Positions 43,155 to 51,941 of a stretch of DNA of 64,000 nucleotides are shown piece after piece. How positions within the stretch are numbered: position 1 is the first letter of the stretch; every line of letters begins with the position of its first letter. The notes beneath the pieces are model-generated. The model was given only the letters and a program-made list of their open reading frames with translations. It had not been told where the DNA came from and ran no database searches. The translations under genes were made by a program, and so were the position numbers. The DNA comes from Rhodanobacteraceae bacterium (GTDB taxonomy: Bacteria; Pseudomonadota; Gammaproteobacteria; Xanthomonadales; Rhodanobacteraceae), in the NCBI GenBank assembly GCA_030123585.1, contig CP126120.1:2667001-2731000 (forward strand), written 5' to 3'.

Positions 43155-44450
43155 TCAGGCCGGCTGTGCTTCGACGCGTTGCATCGCGAACAGGAACACT
43201 GCGGCGAAGCAGCCCAGCGGCACCAGCATCGCGCGGGCGATGCCCGCAGCGTCGGAGACTGCGCCCATCGTCGCGGTCAGCACCGCGCCGCCGATGATTG
43301 CCATCACCAGCAACGATGCGCCGAGCTTGCGTTCGCTGTCGCCGAAGCCGTCCACGCCCAGCGCGAAGATCGTCGGGTACATCACCGACATGAAGAAGCT
43401 CGCGAGCACCAGTGCATACAGCCCCGGATGTCCGGGCAGCGCCACGCCCAGCGCGCACAGCACCACGTTGATCGCGGCGAACAGCGCCAGCAGTTTGCGC
43501 GGCGCGATGATGCGCATCAGCGCGGTGCCGGCGAAGCGTCCCAGCGTGAACAGCACCAGCGAGGCCATCAGGTAGTCGGCGGCGCGTCGTTCGGGCGTGC
43601 CGGGCAGCGTGCCTTGGCAGTAGCGGATCAAATAACTCCACACGCCGACCTGGGCGCCCACGTAGAAGAACTGCGCGGCGACCGCGGACAGGAAATGCCG
43701 GTTGCGCAGCAGGTGACCGAAGTGCCGCGCGCCGCTGGCGTGCTGGCTGGCCGGTTCGTGGACGTGTTCGCCGTGCGCGGGGAAACGCACCAGCGCGATC
43801 ATCAGCGCGAACGCGATCACCACGCAGGCGATCACGAGGTACGGTGTCTGCACGGTCAACGACTGGCTGACGAAATAGGCGTGCCGCGCGGCCGGCGTCA
43901 TCGCAGCGAGTTGCTGTGGCGTGTGTTCGACGCCGTTGAAGATGAATTCGCGTCCGATCAGGATGCCGGCGATCGAACCCAGCGGATTGAACGATTGCGC
44001 GAAGTTCAGGCGGCGCGCACCGCCTTCGGGCGGCCCCAGCACCGTGACCAACGGATTGGCCGAGGTTTCGAGGAACGACAACCCGCTCGCGATCACGAAA
44101 AGGCCGCACAGGAAAATCGCATAGGTTTGCGTGGCGGCGGCCGGCCAGAACAGCAGCGCACCCAGTGCGTACAGGATCAGTCCGACCAGGATCGCACTCT
44201 TGAATCCGAAACGACGCATGCACATGCCGGCCGGAATCGCCAGCAGGAAATAGCCGAGGTAGAACGCGCTTTGCACCAACCCCGCCTGGAAATCACTGAG
44301 CGTGAACGCGTTCTTGAACTGCTTGATCAGGATGTCGTTGAGGTTGTTGGCGACGCCCCACAGGAAGAACAGCCCGACGATCAGCGCGAACGCCAGCAGC
44401 GAAGCGCGCGCGGCGGGAATTCTGGATGGAGTGATATCGGCGCTGGACAT
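43155..44450 (-). CDS. fucP: L-fucose permease, MFS sugar:proton symporter
   Basis: Twelve-helix inner-membrane transporter of 431 residues. LFFLWGVANNLNDILIKQF (residues about 28-46) has the FucP-type NNLND segment with the proton-coupling Asp. MRRFGFKSAILVGLILYALG and SGLSFLETSANPLVTVLGPPEG, the second shown in parts as SGLSFLETSANPLV and TVLGPPEGG, are further FHS-subfamily motifs. The GH3-GH29 island nearby makes L-fucose the likely substrate. It is divergent from the IclR gene across 302 bp that hold a repeat cluster and the IclR promoter. Confidence 0.9.
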   Translation of the reverse strand: MSSADITPSRIPAARASLLAFALIVGLFFLWGVANNLNDILIKQFKNAFTLSDFQAGLVQSAFYLGYFLLAIPAGMCMRRFGFKSAILVGLILYALGALLFWPAAATQTYAIFLCGLFVIASGLSFLETSANPLVTVLGPPEGGARRLNFAQSFNPLGSIAGILIGREFIFNGVEHTPQQLAAMTPAARHAYFVSQSLTVQTPYLVIACVVIAFALMIALVRFPAHGEHVHEPASQHASGARHFGHLLRNRHFLSAVAAQFFYVGAQVGVWSYLIRYCQGTLPGTPERRAADYLMASLVLFTLGRFAGTALMRIIAPRKLLALFAAINVVLCALGVALPGHPGLYALVLASFFMSVMYPTIFALGVDGFGDSERKLGASLLVMAIIGGAVLTATMGAVSDAAGIARAMLVPLGCFAAVFLFAMQRVEAQPA

Positions 44451-44466
44451 GGCGGGGTCTTGAAGT

Positions 44467-44585
44467 CCTCCCCTTCAAGGGGAGGATTTAGGTGGGGATG
44501 GTGCCAAGTGCCAAGTGCCAAGTGCCAAGTGCCAAGTGCCAAGTGCAATCCATCCCCACCCCGGCCCTCCCCTTGAAGGGGAGGG
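44467..44585. repeat. Inverted repeats flanking six GTGCCAA heptamers
   Basis: CCTCCCCTTCAAGGGGAGG...GTGGGGATGG at 44467-44500 faces CCATCCCCACCCCGG...CTTGAAGGGGAGGG at 44550-44585. Between them lie six perfect GTGCCAA units (44501-44542) plus GTGCAA. The cluster occupies the first part of the 302-bp gap between fucP and the IclR gene; the remainder holds the IclR promoter. Confidence 0.92.
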
Positions 44586-44663
44586 AGAAAAGCGACTCCC
44601 AGTGCAATCGAGGAATTACAACCGGCGAAGCTTGCCCGGCGGCGGCTCGCGCCCGATACTAGC

Positions 44664-44691
44664 TTGTGATTCGCTATGTTGTAAATATAAA
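44664..44691 (+). promoter_or_regulatory. Putative sigma70 promoter of the IclR gene
   Basis: TTGTGA at 44664-44669, a 16-bp spacer, then TATAAA at 44686-44691, about 62 bp before the ATG. It is an AT-rich island in a GC-rich gap. The overlapping TATGTTGTAAATATAAAATCCA (44675-44696) may also be an operator. Confidence 0.45.
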
Positions 44692-44752
44692 ATCCAGCTT
44701 CGCCGGTGCAGAGCGCTGCATCCCCGCGCCGGCAGCCCAACGAGCGGGGACG

Positions 44753-45508
44753 ATGATGATCAACAAGCCGCCTAAGTATCGCGCGCCTGCACTCGACAAG
44801 GGTCTCGACATCCTCGAATTGCTGGCGCGTGCACACGCGCCGCTTTCGATGACCGGGATCGCCGCGGCGATCGGTTATTCCAAGGGCGAGATTTTCCGCA
44901 TGCTGCAGGTGCTGGAGGAGCGCGGCTACATCGCACGCGAGAACGACTCGGGCTATGCGTTGACCAATCGCCTGTTCCTGCTCGGAATGGAACGGCCGCG
45001 GGTGAAGTCGCTCGTCGAGGCCGCGTTGCCTGTGATGCACCGGTTGGCGCGGGAAGTGCTGCAGCCGTGCCACCTCGCGGTTGCCTCGGGGGACCAGATG
45101 GTGGTGATCGCGCGCATCGATCCGCCGGATGACCTCGGATTCGTGGTGCGGGTGGGTCATCGGCTGCCGTTGTCGCGTTCCACGTCGGGCGCCGTGTTGT
45201 TTGCGTTCCAGAGCGACGAGGTGCGCGAGCACTGGCTTGAACTGATGGACGCCGCCGGCACCCTGCCCAAGCGCAAGCGGTTCATCGCGCAGGCCGACGA
45301 CATTCGTGCGCAGGGTTATGCGATGTTGCCCAGCGGCGATGTCGATGCGGTCACCGATCTTTCCGCGCCGATCCTTCGTCATGGTTCCGCCGCCGGCGCG
45401 TTGACGATTCCCTACGTCGAACGCCGGCCGGTCAAGGTGCCGATCAAGACTGCGCTGGAGTGCCTGCGCGTCGCCGTCGACGGCATCTCGAAGGACCTGA
45501 CGGCGTGA
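44753..45508 (+). CDS. IclR-family transcriptional regulator
   Basis: Predicted local regulator of 251 residues. An N-terminal winged HTH (about 12-70) has ALDKGLDILELLARAHAPLS, then TGIAAAIGYSKGEIFRML. The C-terminal IclR effector domain has HLAVASGDQMVVIARIDPP, LPLSRSTSGAVLFAF and SAPILRHGSAAGALT. ATG 44753 or 44756 is preferred, with GCGGGGA just upstream. It is divergent from fucP and eight bases upstream of the first fucosidase gene, so it probably controls both directions; the effector may be L-fucose or a pathway intermediate. Confidence 0.88.
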   Translation: MMINKPPKYRAPALDKGLDILELLARAHAPLSMTGIAAAIGYSKGEIFRMLQVLEERGYIARENDSGYALTNRLFLLGMERPRVKSLVEAALPVMHRLAREVLQPCHLAVASGDQMVVIARIDPPDDLGFVVRVGHRLPLSRSTSGAVLFAFQSDEVREHWLELMDAAGTLPKRKRFIAQADDIRAQGYAMLPSGDVDAVTDLSAPILRHGSAAGALTIPYVERRPVKVPIKTALECLRVAVDGISKDLTA

Positions 45509-45515
45509 GCGCGAC

Positions 45516-46883
45516 ATGAAGAAAATTCCGATCGTTGCATTGGCATGCGCGTTGATGGGCCTGGCCGCGCCGGCGTTCGCGGCATCCCCGGCGACGGCGG
45601 CCACGCACGACGCCGATGCGCAAGCGGCCGCCGCCAAGGCCGCGCGCATGCAATGGTTCGCCGACGCCAAATTCGGCATCTTCATCCACTGGGGCATCTA
45701 CTCGGTGGATGGCATCACCGAGTCGTGGTCGTTCTTTGACGGTTACGTGTCCTACCCCGACTACATGAAGCAGGCGAAGGGCTTCACCGCGAGCCACTAC
45801 GACCCGCAGGCGTGGGCGGACCTGATCAAGGCCAGCGGTGCGAAGTACGCGGTGCTGACTTCGAAGCACCACGATGGCATGGCGCTGTGGGATACGAAGC
45901 AGGGCCTGAACGTGGTGAAGGACACGCCGGCGCACCGCGATCTGGTCGCGCCGTTCGTGAAGGCGCTGCGCAAGGATGGCTTGAAGGTCGGGCTGTATTT
46001 CTCGCTGATCGACTGGTCGTCGCCGTTTTATCCCGCCTTCACCCAAGACCAGACGCGCTACCGGATCAAGGACGACCCGGCGCGCTGGGATCGTTTCGTT
46101 ACCTATTACCAGGATCAGGTGCATGACCTGACGCGGCGTTTTCACCCTGACCTCTATTGGTTCGACGGCGATTGGGAACACAGCGCGGCCGAGTGGCATT
46201 CGAAGACCCTGCACGACTGGATCATGGCGCATGATCCCGACGCCATCATCAACGGCCGCTTGCCCGGCTATGGCGATTACGGCACGCCCGAGCAGGGCGT
46301 ACCGATCATGCGGCCGCCCTACAAATATTGGGAGCTGTGCCTGACGATGAACAATTCGTGGGGTTGGCAGCCGAACGACGATCATTTCAAGACGCCCTAC
46401 GAGATCATCCGGATTCTTTCCGACACGCTGGACATGGGCGGCAACCTGCTGCTGGACATCGGCCCGCGCGCGGACGGCACGATTCCGAAGATCGAAGCGG
46501 ACACGCTGCGCCAGGTCGGGCGCTGGGTGCACGAGAACCAGGAAGCGATCTACGGCAGCGATGCTGGCATTCCGCACGATTACTACCTCGGCGATAGCAC
46601 CTTGTCGAAAGACCACAAGACGCTGTACCTGTTCATCGACGGCAAGCCCAACGGCGCGATCCTGCTGAAGGGGCTGACCAATCGCGTGCTGCGCGCGCGC
46701 GTGGTCGGCAACGGCACCATCCTGAATCCGCAGCGGCTGGGTGCGACGCTGGGCGGCGCGCCCTCGATGCTCGCCATCGATGTTCCCGATTACACGCTCG
46801 ATCCCGATGTCACGGTGATCGCATTGGAACTGGACGGGCCGATCAAGCTGTTTCATCCCGAGACGAAATCGGAAACCAACTGA
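45516..46883 (+). CDS. GH29 alpha-L-fucosidase, first copy
   Basis: Exported retaining alpha-L-fucosidase of 455 residues. Signal peptide about 1-22 (KIPIVALACALMGLAAPAFAA). The barrel has FADAKFGIFIHWGIYSVDG, YAVLTSKHHDGMALWDTK and PDLYWFDGDWE with the nucleophile Asp217. LSDTLDMGGNLLLDIGPRADG is the conserved late motif. The C-terminal beta domain is short. The gene sits eight bases after IclR, so it is probably the first structural gene of the operon. The other GH29 gene 140 bp downstream is only moderately similar, which suggests different linkages such as alpha-1,3 and alpha-1,6. Confidence 0.93.
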   Translation: MKKIPIVALACALMGLAAPAFAASPATAATHDADAQAAAAKAARMQWFADAKFGIFIHWGIYSVDGITESWSFFDGYVSYPDYMKQAKGFTASHYDPQAWADLIKASGAKYAVLTSKHHDGMALWDTKQGLNVVKDTPAHRDLVAPFVKALRKDGLKVGLYFSLIDWSSPFYPAFTQDQTRYRIKDDPARWDRFVTYYQDQVHDLTRRFHPDLYWFDGDWEHSAAEWHSKTLHDWIMAHDPDAIINGRLPGYGDYGTPEQGVPIMRPPYKYWELCLTMNNSWGWQPNDDHFKTPYEIIRILSDTLDMGGNLLLDIGPRADGTIPKIEADTLRQVGRWVHENQEAIYGSDAGIPHDYYLGDSTLSKDHKTLYLFIDGKPNGAILLKGLTNRVLRARVVGNGTILNPQRLGATLGGAPSMLAIDVPDYTLDPDVTVIALELDGPIKLFHPETKSETN

Positions 46884-46903
46884 TGAAGCATCAATCATCA
46901 CTT

Positions 46904-47006
46904 CGTCATTCCCGCGAAGGCGGGAATCCAGTGTCTTTGCATTGACATCAAGGCACTGGATTCCGGGTTCCGCCGCGATGAAGCTGCGGCGGCCCCGGAA
47001 TGACGA
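46904..47006. repeat. Family A repeat between the two fucosidase genes
   Basis: CGTCATTCCCGCGAAGGCGG and CCCCGGAATGACG form the ends, with CCAGTGTCTTTGCATTG facing GGCACTGGATTCC inside. It fills most of the 140-bp gap, 17 bp before the second fucosidase ATG. Confidence 0.9.
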
Positions 47007-47023
47007 GAGGGTAGGAGTCGCAC

Positions 47024-48487
47024 ATGCCCACACGTCGCGAAATCCTGCAAGGCGCCGTTGCGTTGGCGTTGCTGGCGCGCGTCGGCGCTCGTCCAGCGCT
47101 GGCCGCGGCACCGGCGAAAGCAATAAGCGACGGCTACATTCCGGAAACCGATCCACTCGTCGCCAGGAAACTGGCGCAATGGTCGGATTGGAAGTTCGGG
47201 CTGATCCTGCACTGGGGCACCTACAGCCAGCTCGGCATCGTCGAGTCGTGGTCGATCTGTTCCGAGGACGAGCCATGGTGCAAGCGTCCCGACGGCATCG
47301 GCTACGTCGAATGGAAGCGGCGCTACGAGCAACTGCCGAAGACGTTCAATCCGGTGAAGTTCGATCCGGTGCGATGGGCGGACGCCGCGCACGACGCGGG
47401 CATGCGCTACGTGGTGTTCACCACCAAGCACCACGACGGCTTCTGCATGTTCGATACCGCCACCACCGATTACCGGATCACCGCGCCAGACGTGCCGTTC
47501 CACGCGAACTCGAAGGCGAACATCGCGAAGACGTTGTTCGATGCGTTCCGCGCGCGCGATTTCGGCATCGGCGCGTATTTCTCCAAGGCCGATTGGCACG
47601 CGCCGGATTACTGGTCGCCGCGCTGGGCCACGCCGACGCGCAACAACAACTACGACGTGCGCAAGTATCCGGAGATGTGGAAGCGCTTCGTCGAATTCAC
47701 CCACAGGCAGATCGACGAGATCACCTCGCAGTACGGCCGCATCGACCTGATGTGGCTGGACGCGGGCTGGGTGAACGCGCAGGGCCATCCCGATGCGAAG
47801 GCCTATGGCATGGAAGTGCCGTGGGCGCAGGACATCGACATGCCGCGGCTTGCCGCGACCGCGCGCCGCAACCAGCCCGGCATCATCCTGGTCAACCGCG
47901 CCGACGGGGGCCCGTACGAGGATTACCGCACGCCCGAGCAAACGGTGCCCAAGCACCCGTTGCCGTATCCGTGGGAAACCTGCATGACCATGGGCAAGTC
48001 GTGGTCATGGGATCCGCGCGATGAATACAAATCGCCGCGCGAGCTGGTGCACACGCTGGTCGAGATCGTCGCCAAGGGCGGGAATTTGTTGTTGGGCGTC
48101 GGCCCGCAGGGCAACGGCGAGCTGCCCGCGACCGCGCTGGAGCGATTGAGGGCGATCGGCGCGTGGATGCGGATCAACGGCTCCGCGATTCACGCGAGCC
48201 ACGCCATCGCGCCTTACGCGGACGGCAAGTTCCGTTTCACGCAGGGCAAAGACGGAAGCGTGAATGCGATCTGGCTGGCCGACGCGAATGAGCCGCCGCC
48301 AGCGAGTTTCGAGTTGCACGGCCTGCAACCCGTACCCGGAGGACGCTTGCATGTGCTGGGGACGCAGGCATCACTCGATTGGAAGGCGAACGACAGCGGC
48401 ATCCGCGTCGAATTGCCCGATGCCGTGCGCCGCCAACTGGCCGGCACGCTGGCGTGGACGCTGCGCATTCCGGCGCTGCGCGCCTGA
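47024..48487 (+). CDS. GH29 alpha-L-fucosidase, second copy, twin-arginine exported
   Basis: Alpha-L-fucosidase of 487 residues with a Tat-type leader (PTRREILQGAVALALLARVG). The catalytic barrel has WSDWKFGLILHWGTYSQLG, YVVFTTKHHDGFCMFDTA and RIDLMWLDAGWVNAQG with candidate nucleophile Asp246. VEIVAKGGNLLLGVGPQGNG matches the late motif. It differs from the first copy in leader type and in the loop after the nucleophile (extra YGMEVPWAQDIDMPRL), so a different fucose linkage is likely. GAGAGGGTAGGAG lies upstream of the ATG. The TonB receptor gene follows after a 357-bp repeat-rich gap. Confidence 0.92.
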   Translation: MPTRREILQGAVALALLARVGARPALAAAPAKAISDGYIPETDPLVARKLAQWSDWKFGLILHWGTYSQLGIVESWSICSEDEPWCKRPDGIGYVEWKRRYEQLPKTFNPVKFDPVRWADAAHDAGMRYVVFTTKHHDGFCMFDTATTDYRITAPDVPFHANSKANIAKTLFDAFRARDFGIGAYFSKADWHAPDYWSPRWATPTRNNNYDVRKYPEMWKRFVEFTHRQIDEITSQYGRIDLMWLDAGWVNAQGHPDAKAYGMEVPWAQDIDMPRLAATARRNQPGIILVNRADGGPYEDYRTPEQTVPKHPLPYPWETCMTMGKSWSWDPRDEYKSPRELVHTLVEIVAKGGNLLLGVGPQGNGELPATALERLRAIGAWMRINGSAIHASHAIAPYADGKFRFTQGKDGSVNAIWLADANEPPPASFELHGLQPVPGGRLHVLGTQASLDWKANDSGIRVELPDAVRRQLAGTLAWTLRIPALRA

Positions 48488-48494
48488 ACAATCA

Positions 48495-48692
48495 AACCCT
48501 CTCCCTTTGGGAGAGGCGGTCGAAGGCCGAGCGCGCGCGTAGCGCTCTCGTCAGGGGCGGGTGAGGGTACGGGCTTGCATGTTGAGCGACGCTTCAGCAG
48601 TACCGCTTTTGTGGGGCCGAACCCTCATCTGGCGCTTCGAGCAAAAGAAAAAGCGGCGCGTTGCGCCCCTTCTCCCGGAGGGAGATGGGAAA
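48495..48692. repeat. Family B element between fucosidase and TonB receptor genes
   Basis: ACCCTCTCCCTTTGGGAGAGG at the left and CCCCTTCTCCCGGAGGGAGATGG at the right flank GGGTGAGGGT and AACCCTCATC. It makes up more than half of the 357-bp gap 48488-48844. Between 48693 and the receptor start no promoter could be recognised with confidence. Confidence 0.85.
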
Positions 48693-48844
48693 GCCGGCTA
48701 CACCAGCAAGTGCAAGAATGCTGATGCATGCGGGACTTCCCAACGCGATCCGAAGGTTTTACCATGCACGCGCAGGGGTTTCATGGGTGCATCGCAGGCT
48801 CAAAGTTGAACCACAAGGTTTTGGCCGTTCCCGGAGGCTCGTCC

Positions 48845-51790
48845 ATGCAACACCTTATCTATCGACGCAATGTTCTCGCGCTCGCGTTGTCGCTGGCGCT
48901 GATCGCCCCGCTGCCGGCGCTCGCGCAATCCGCCACGACCGGCGCCAACGGCCAGGCCACGCAGCAACCGCCGCCTGCGAATCCGCCTCCGTCCAGCGCG
49001 CAGCCCGAGACCTTGCAAAAGATCACGGTGCTTGGTTCCCTGATACCGCGCTCGCAGGTCGAAGGCTCGGCGCCTGTGCAAGTCGTGACGGGTGCGCAGA
49101 TCGAGGCGCAGGGTTACACCACGCTGTACCAGTTCATGAATTCGCTGCCGCAGTCGACCGGTGCGTCCGACTTCTCGAGCAATCCAACCACCTGGGGCAG
49201 CACGGCCGTGAACATGCGGCCGATCGACCTGCGCGGCTTGGGTCCGCAGTACACGCTGCTGCTGATCGACGGCCATCGCGTGGTGGATTATCCGCAACCG
49301 CAGAACGGCGCGTTTTCCCATTACATGGCCCAGAACGCGAACAACATCCCGACCGGGATGATCGACCGGGTGGAGATCCTGACCGGCGGCGATTCGGCGC
49401 TCTACGGTTCCGACGCCGTGGCCGGCGTGGTCAACATCATCCTGAAGAAGCAGTACCAGGGCGATGACCTGAAACTGCAGGCCGGCGGCGATACCCGCGG
49501 CGGCGAACACTACGGCGACATCATGTGGTCGGGCGGACGCTCCGGCGACAAGTGGCACGTCGTGTACAACTTCGAGCACTCGAACCGCACCGCCTTGTGG
49601 GGCAAGGACCGTCCGGGTTACGACGCGGTGGACGACGCCGGCTACGGCACGTGGGGTCCCAGCGCCCGGCTGTTCGGCTACCAGTACGACACGGCCGGCG
49701 CGGCCGCCTTGTCGATGACCAACGGCGACGGCAAATACATCACCCCGCCGCCGGGATCGTGCGAAGCCTTCCCGTACTTCGTGCGTGCGGAATCCAAGAC
49801 GATCGCGACCAGCGGCGACCAGGTAACTGGCCCGGTCACCGACAACGGTTCGTATTGCGCGCAGCCCGAGGTGTTCCGCAATTGGGTGCTTTCGCCGGGC
49901 TTCCAGTCCAACAACGGCTACGTCTACGGCGAATACGATTTCACCCCCAACCTGAGCGCCTACGGATCGGTGGCCCTGTACACCACCACCGGCTGGTCGC
50001 AGACCCAACGGCCGTTCGCGTATGCGATGGGCGGCTTGCCGGTGCCGTTCTACGACCAGGGCACCGGACAGGTCATCACCAACTACGCCCGGCAGTTCAC
50101 GCGGGTCGAGATGGGAACCCAGGGCAACACGTACGACGACGAGAAGAACTGGGACATCCGCGCGGGACTGAAGGGCGGTTTCCTGGATGACCGTTTCAAC
50201 TGGAATTTCGAGGTCGGTGCGCAGAAGTACATCGTGCACGAGCACTACGCCGGCCTCAACGAACAGGGCATGTTCAATTTCCTGTTCGGTCCGCAGCTCG
50301 GCACCACCACGATCGGCGGTACCACGTATCCCGTCTACAACGTCAACCAGCAACGCTTCTGGAACCCGATCACGCCGGCGGAATACGACACGTTCGGCGT
50401 GTTCGGCACCAATACGGCATCGTCACGGCTGGAGGACGCAACCTTCAACGTCAACGGCGACTTGTTCAACCTGCCGTGGAATGACAAACCGGTCGGCTGG
50501 GCCGCGGAGCTCACGGCCGATGACCAAGGCTTCGAACTGTCGCCCGACGCGCGCGGCAACACCATCAACTTCGGCGATCCGTTCCAGGATCTGAACATCG
50601 CGCACGGCACCCGCCAGCACTACGCGTTCGGCACCGAATTCCGCGTGCCGATCCTGAGCACGCTGACCTGGGACATCGCGGGCCGCATCGACAAGTACCA
50701 CGACGCCAGCATCGCCAACATTGCGCGCACCTGGCACACGGGGCTGGAATGGCGGCCCATCGACGGCCTGCTGCTGCGCGGCAGTTACGGTACCAACTTC
50801 CGTGCGCCGGGCTTGGATGCGATCTACCTGCAGAACTCCGTCAGCACGGTCGGCGACTACGCCGATCCGCTGCAATGCATCAAGACAGGCGACAGGACCT
50901 GCGCGAACTACCAGCACTCGACGTACTTCAATCAGTACTCTGGCGGCAATCCCAACCTGCTGCCGGAGACCGGCCGCGGCTGGACCTACGGCTTCGTGTG
51001 GGACATCCCGCACGTACGTGGACTGTCGGTGCAAGCCGACTACTGGCGCATCCAGCTCGACAACCAGATCAACTGGATCGACCTGCCGACCGCCCTCACC
51101 GACGAGGCGGGCTGCCTCACCGGGCTGCAGGTGTCGGGTGCGCCGTACACCGCGCATCCAATAGGCGGCGCCTATTGCCAGGAAGCGATCACCAACGTGG
51201 TGCGTGATGCCGCGGGCAACATCCTCGCCGTGCATACCGGCCCGATCAACGAGAACTACGAGTCGCGCAGCGGCGTCGATGCCGGGCTGAACTACAACCT
51301 CGGGACCGACAACTGGGGCCGGTTCAACTTCCAGTTGCACTACACGAATTACCTCACCAACTTCTCGCGCACGCTCGCGTCCGACCCGCTGGTCAACCGG
51401 CGCAATCAGAATGTGGAAACCCGGATGACGGCGTCTGCCAACTGGCTGAAGGGGCCATGGGACGTCACGCTGTACGGCTTGCGCTACGGCGGGGTCGAGG
51501 ACAACAACTACAACGGCTGCGAGACGCTGCCGAACGGCATCCAGCCGTCGATCGGCGACCCGCAGTGCGTGATCCACAAGGCCAACTTCGCGCCGTGGGT
51601 GATCTGGAGTGCAGCCGTCGGTTACCAGTTCGACAAGCGCGTCAAGATGACGCTCAATGTCAACAACATCTTCAACAAGATCGGCACCATTTCCTACTAC
51701 GCCGGCGGCTTCCAGTTCATTTCGACAAATCAGGGCCAGAACTATTCTGGTCGCCAGATCTTCCTGACCATCGACTACAAAATTGATTGA
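48845..51790 (+). CDS. TonB-dependent outer-membrane receptor, oligosaccharide type
   Basis: Outer-membrane transporter of 981 residues, likely for N-glycan fragments. Signal peptide about 1-27 (LALALSLALIAPLPALAQS). The plug has ITVLGSLIPRSQVEGSAPVQ near residue 60, then DLRGLGPQYTLLLIDGHRV and VEILTGGDSALYGSDAVAGV, which are standard plug motifs. The barrel contains RGSYGTNFRAPGLDAIYL and ends in a final strand FLTIDYKID. GGAGG lies six bases before ATG 48845; the longer frame from 48728 is rejected. It is followed by the fuconolactonase and GH20 genes, so substrate capture and breakdown are linked. Confidence 0.93.
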   Translation: MQHLIYRRNVLALALSLALIAPLPALAQSATTGANGQATQQPPPANPPPSSAQPETLQKITVLGSLIPRSQVEGSAPVQVVTGAQIEAQGYTTLYQFMNSLPQSTGASDFSSNPTTWGSTAVNMRPIDLRGLGPQYTLLLIDGHRVVDYPQPQNGAFSHYMAQNANNIPTGMIDRVEILTGGDSALYGSDAVAGVVNIILKKQYQGDDLKLQAGGDTRGGEHYGDIMWSGGRSGDKWHVVYNFEHSNRTALWGKDRPGYDAVDDAGYGTWGPSARLFGYQYDTAGAAALSMTNGDGKYITPPPGSCEAFPYFVRAESKTIATSGDQVTGPVTDNGSYCAQPEVFRNWVLSPGFQSNNGYVYGEYDFTPNLSAYGSVALYTTTGWSQTQRPFAYAMGGLPVPFYDQGTGQVITNYARQFTRVEMGTQGNTYDDEKNWDIRAGLKGGFLDDRFNWNFEVGAQKYIVHEHYAGLNEQGMFNFLFGPQLGTTTIGGTTYPVYNVNQQRFWNPITPAEYDTFGVFGTNTASSRLEDATFNVNGDLFNLPWNDKPVGWAAELTADDQGFELSPDARGNTINFGDPFQDLNIAHGTRQHYAFGTEFRVPILSTLTWDIAGRIDKYHDASIANIARTWHTGLEWRPIDGLLLRGSYGTNFRAPGLDAIYLQNSVSTVGDYADPLQCIKTGDRTCANYQHSTYFNQYSGGNPNLLPETGRGWTYGFVWDIPHVRGLSVQADYWRIQLDNQINWIDLPTALTDEAGCLTGLQVSGAPYTAHPIGGAYCQEAITNVVRDAAGNILAVHTGPINENYESRSGVDAGLNYNLGTDNWGRFNFQLHYTNYLTNFSRTLASDPLVNRRNQNVETRMTASANWLKGPWDVTLYGLRYGGVEDNNYNGCETLPNGIQPSIGDPQCVIHKANFAPWVIWSAAVGYQFDKRVKMTLNVNNIFNKIGTISYYAGGFQFISTNQGQNYSGRQIFLTIDYKID

Positions 51791-51941
51791 ATCGGAATCG
51801 ATCGACCGGCTTGATTGAGAAGCTCCAGCGTCGAGTCGTTGCCCCGGCGAACGCTGGGGCCCTTCTCGTTGCATGCGGTGCGTCATCCGGGCGCACCGCA
51901 GAGCGGGACGATGTCGCGCGAGTACAAGCGATCCCGTCGTG

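Noticed and set aside
44501..44548. Tandem repeats as a possible CRISPR array
   Set aside because: Units are 7 bp with no spacers, and no cas genes are present.
48728..48844. In-frame N-terminal extension of the TonB receptor
   Set aside because: ATG 48845 has GGAGG at the correct distance and is followed at once by a normal signal peptide; the extension would bury the leader.
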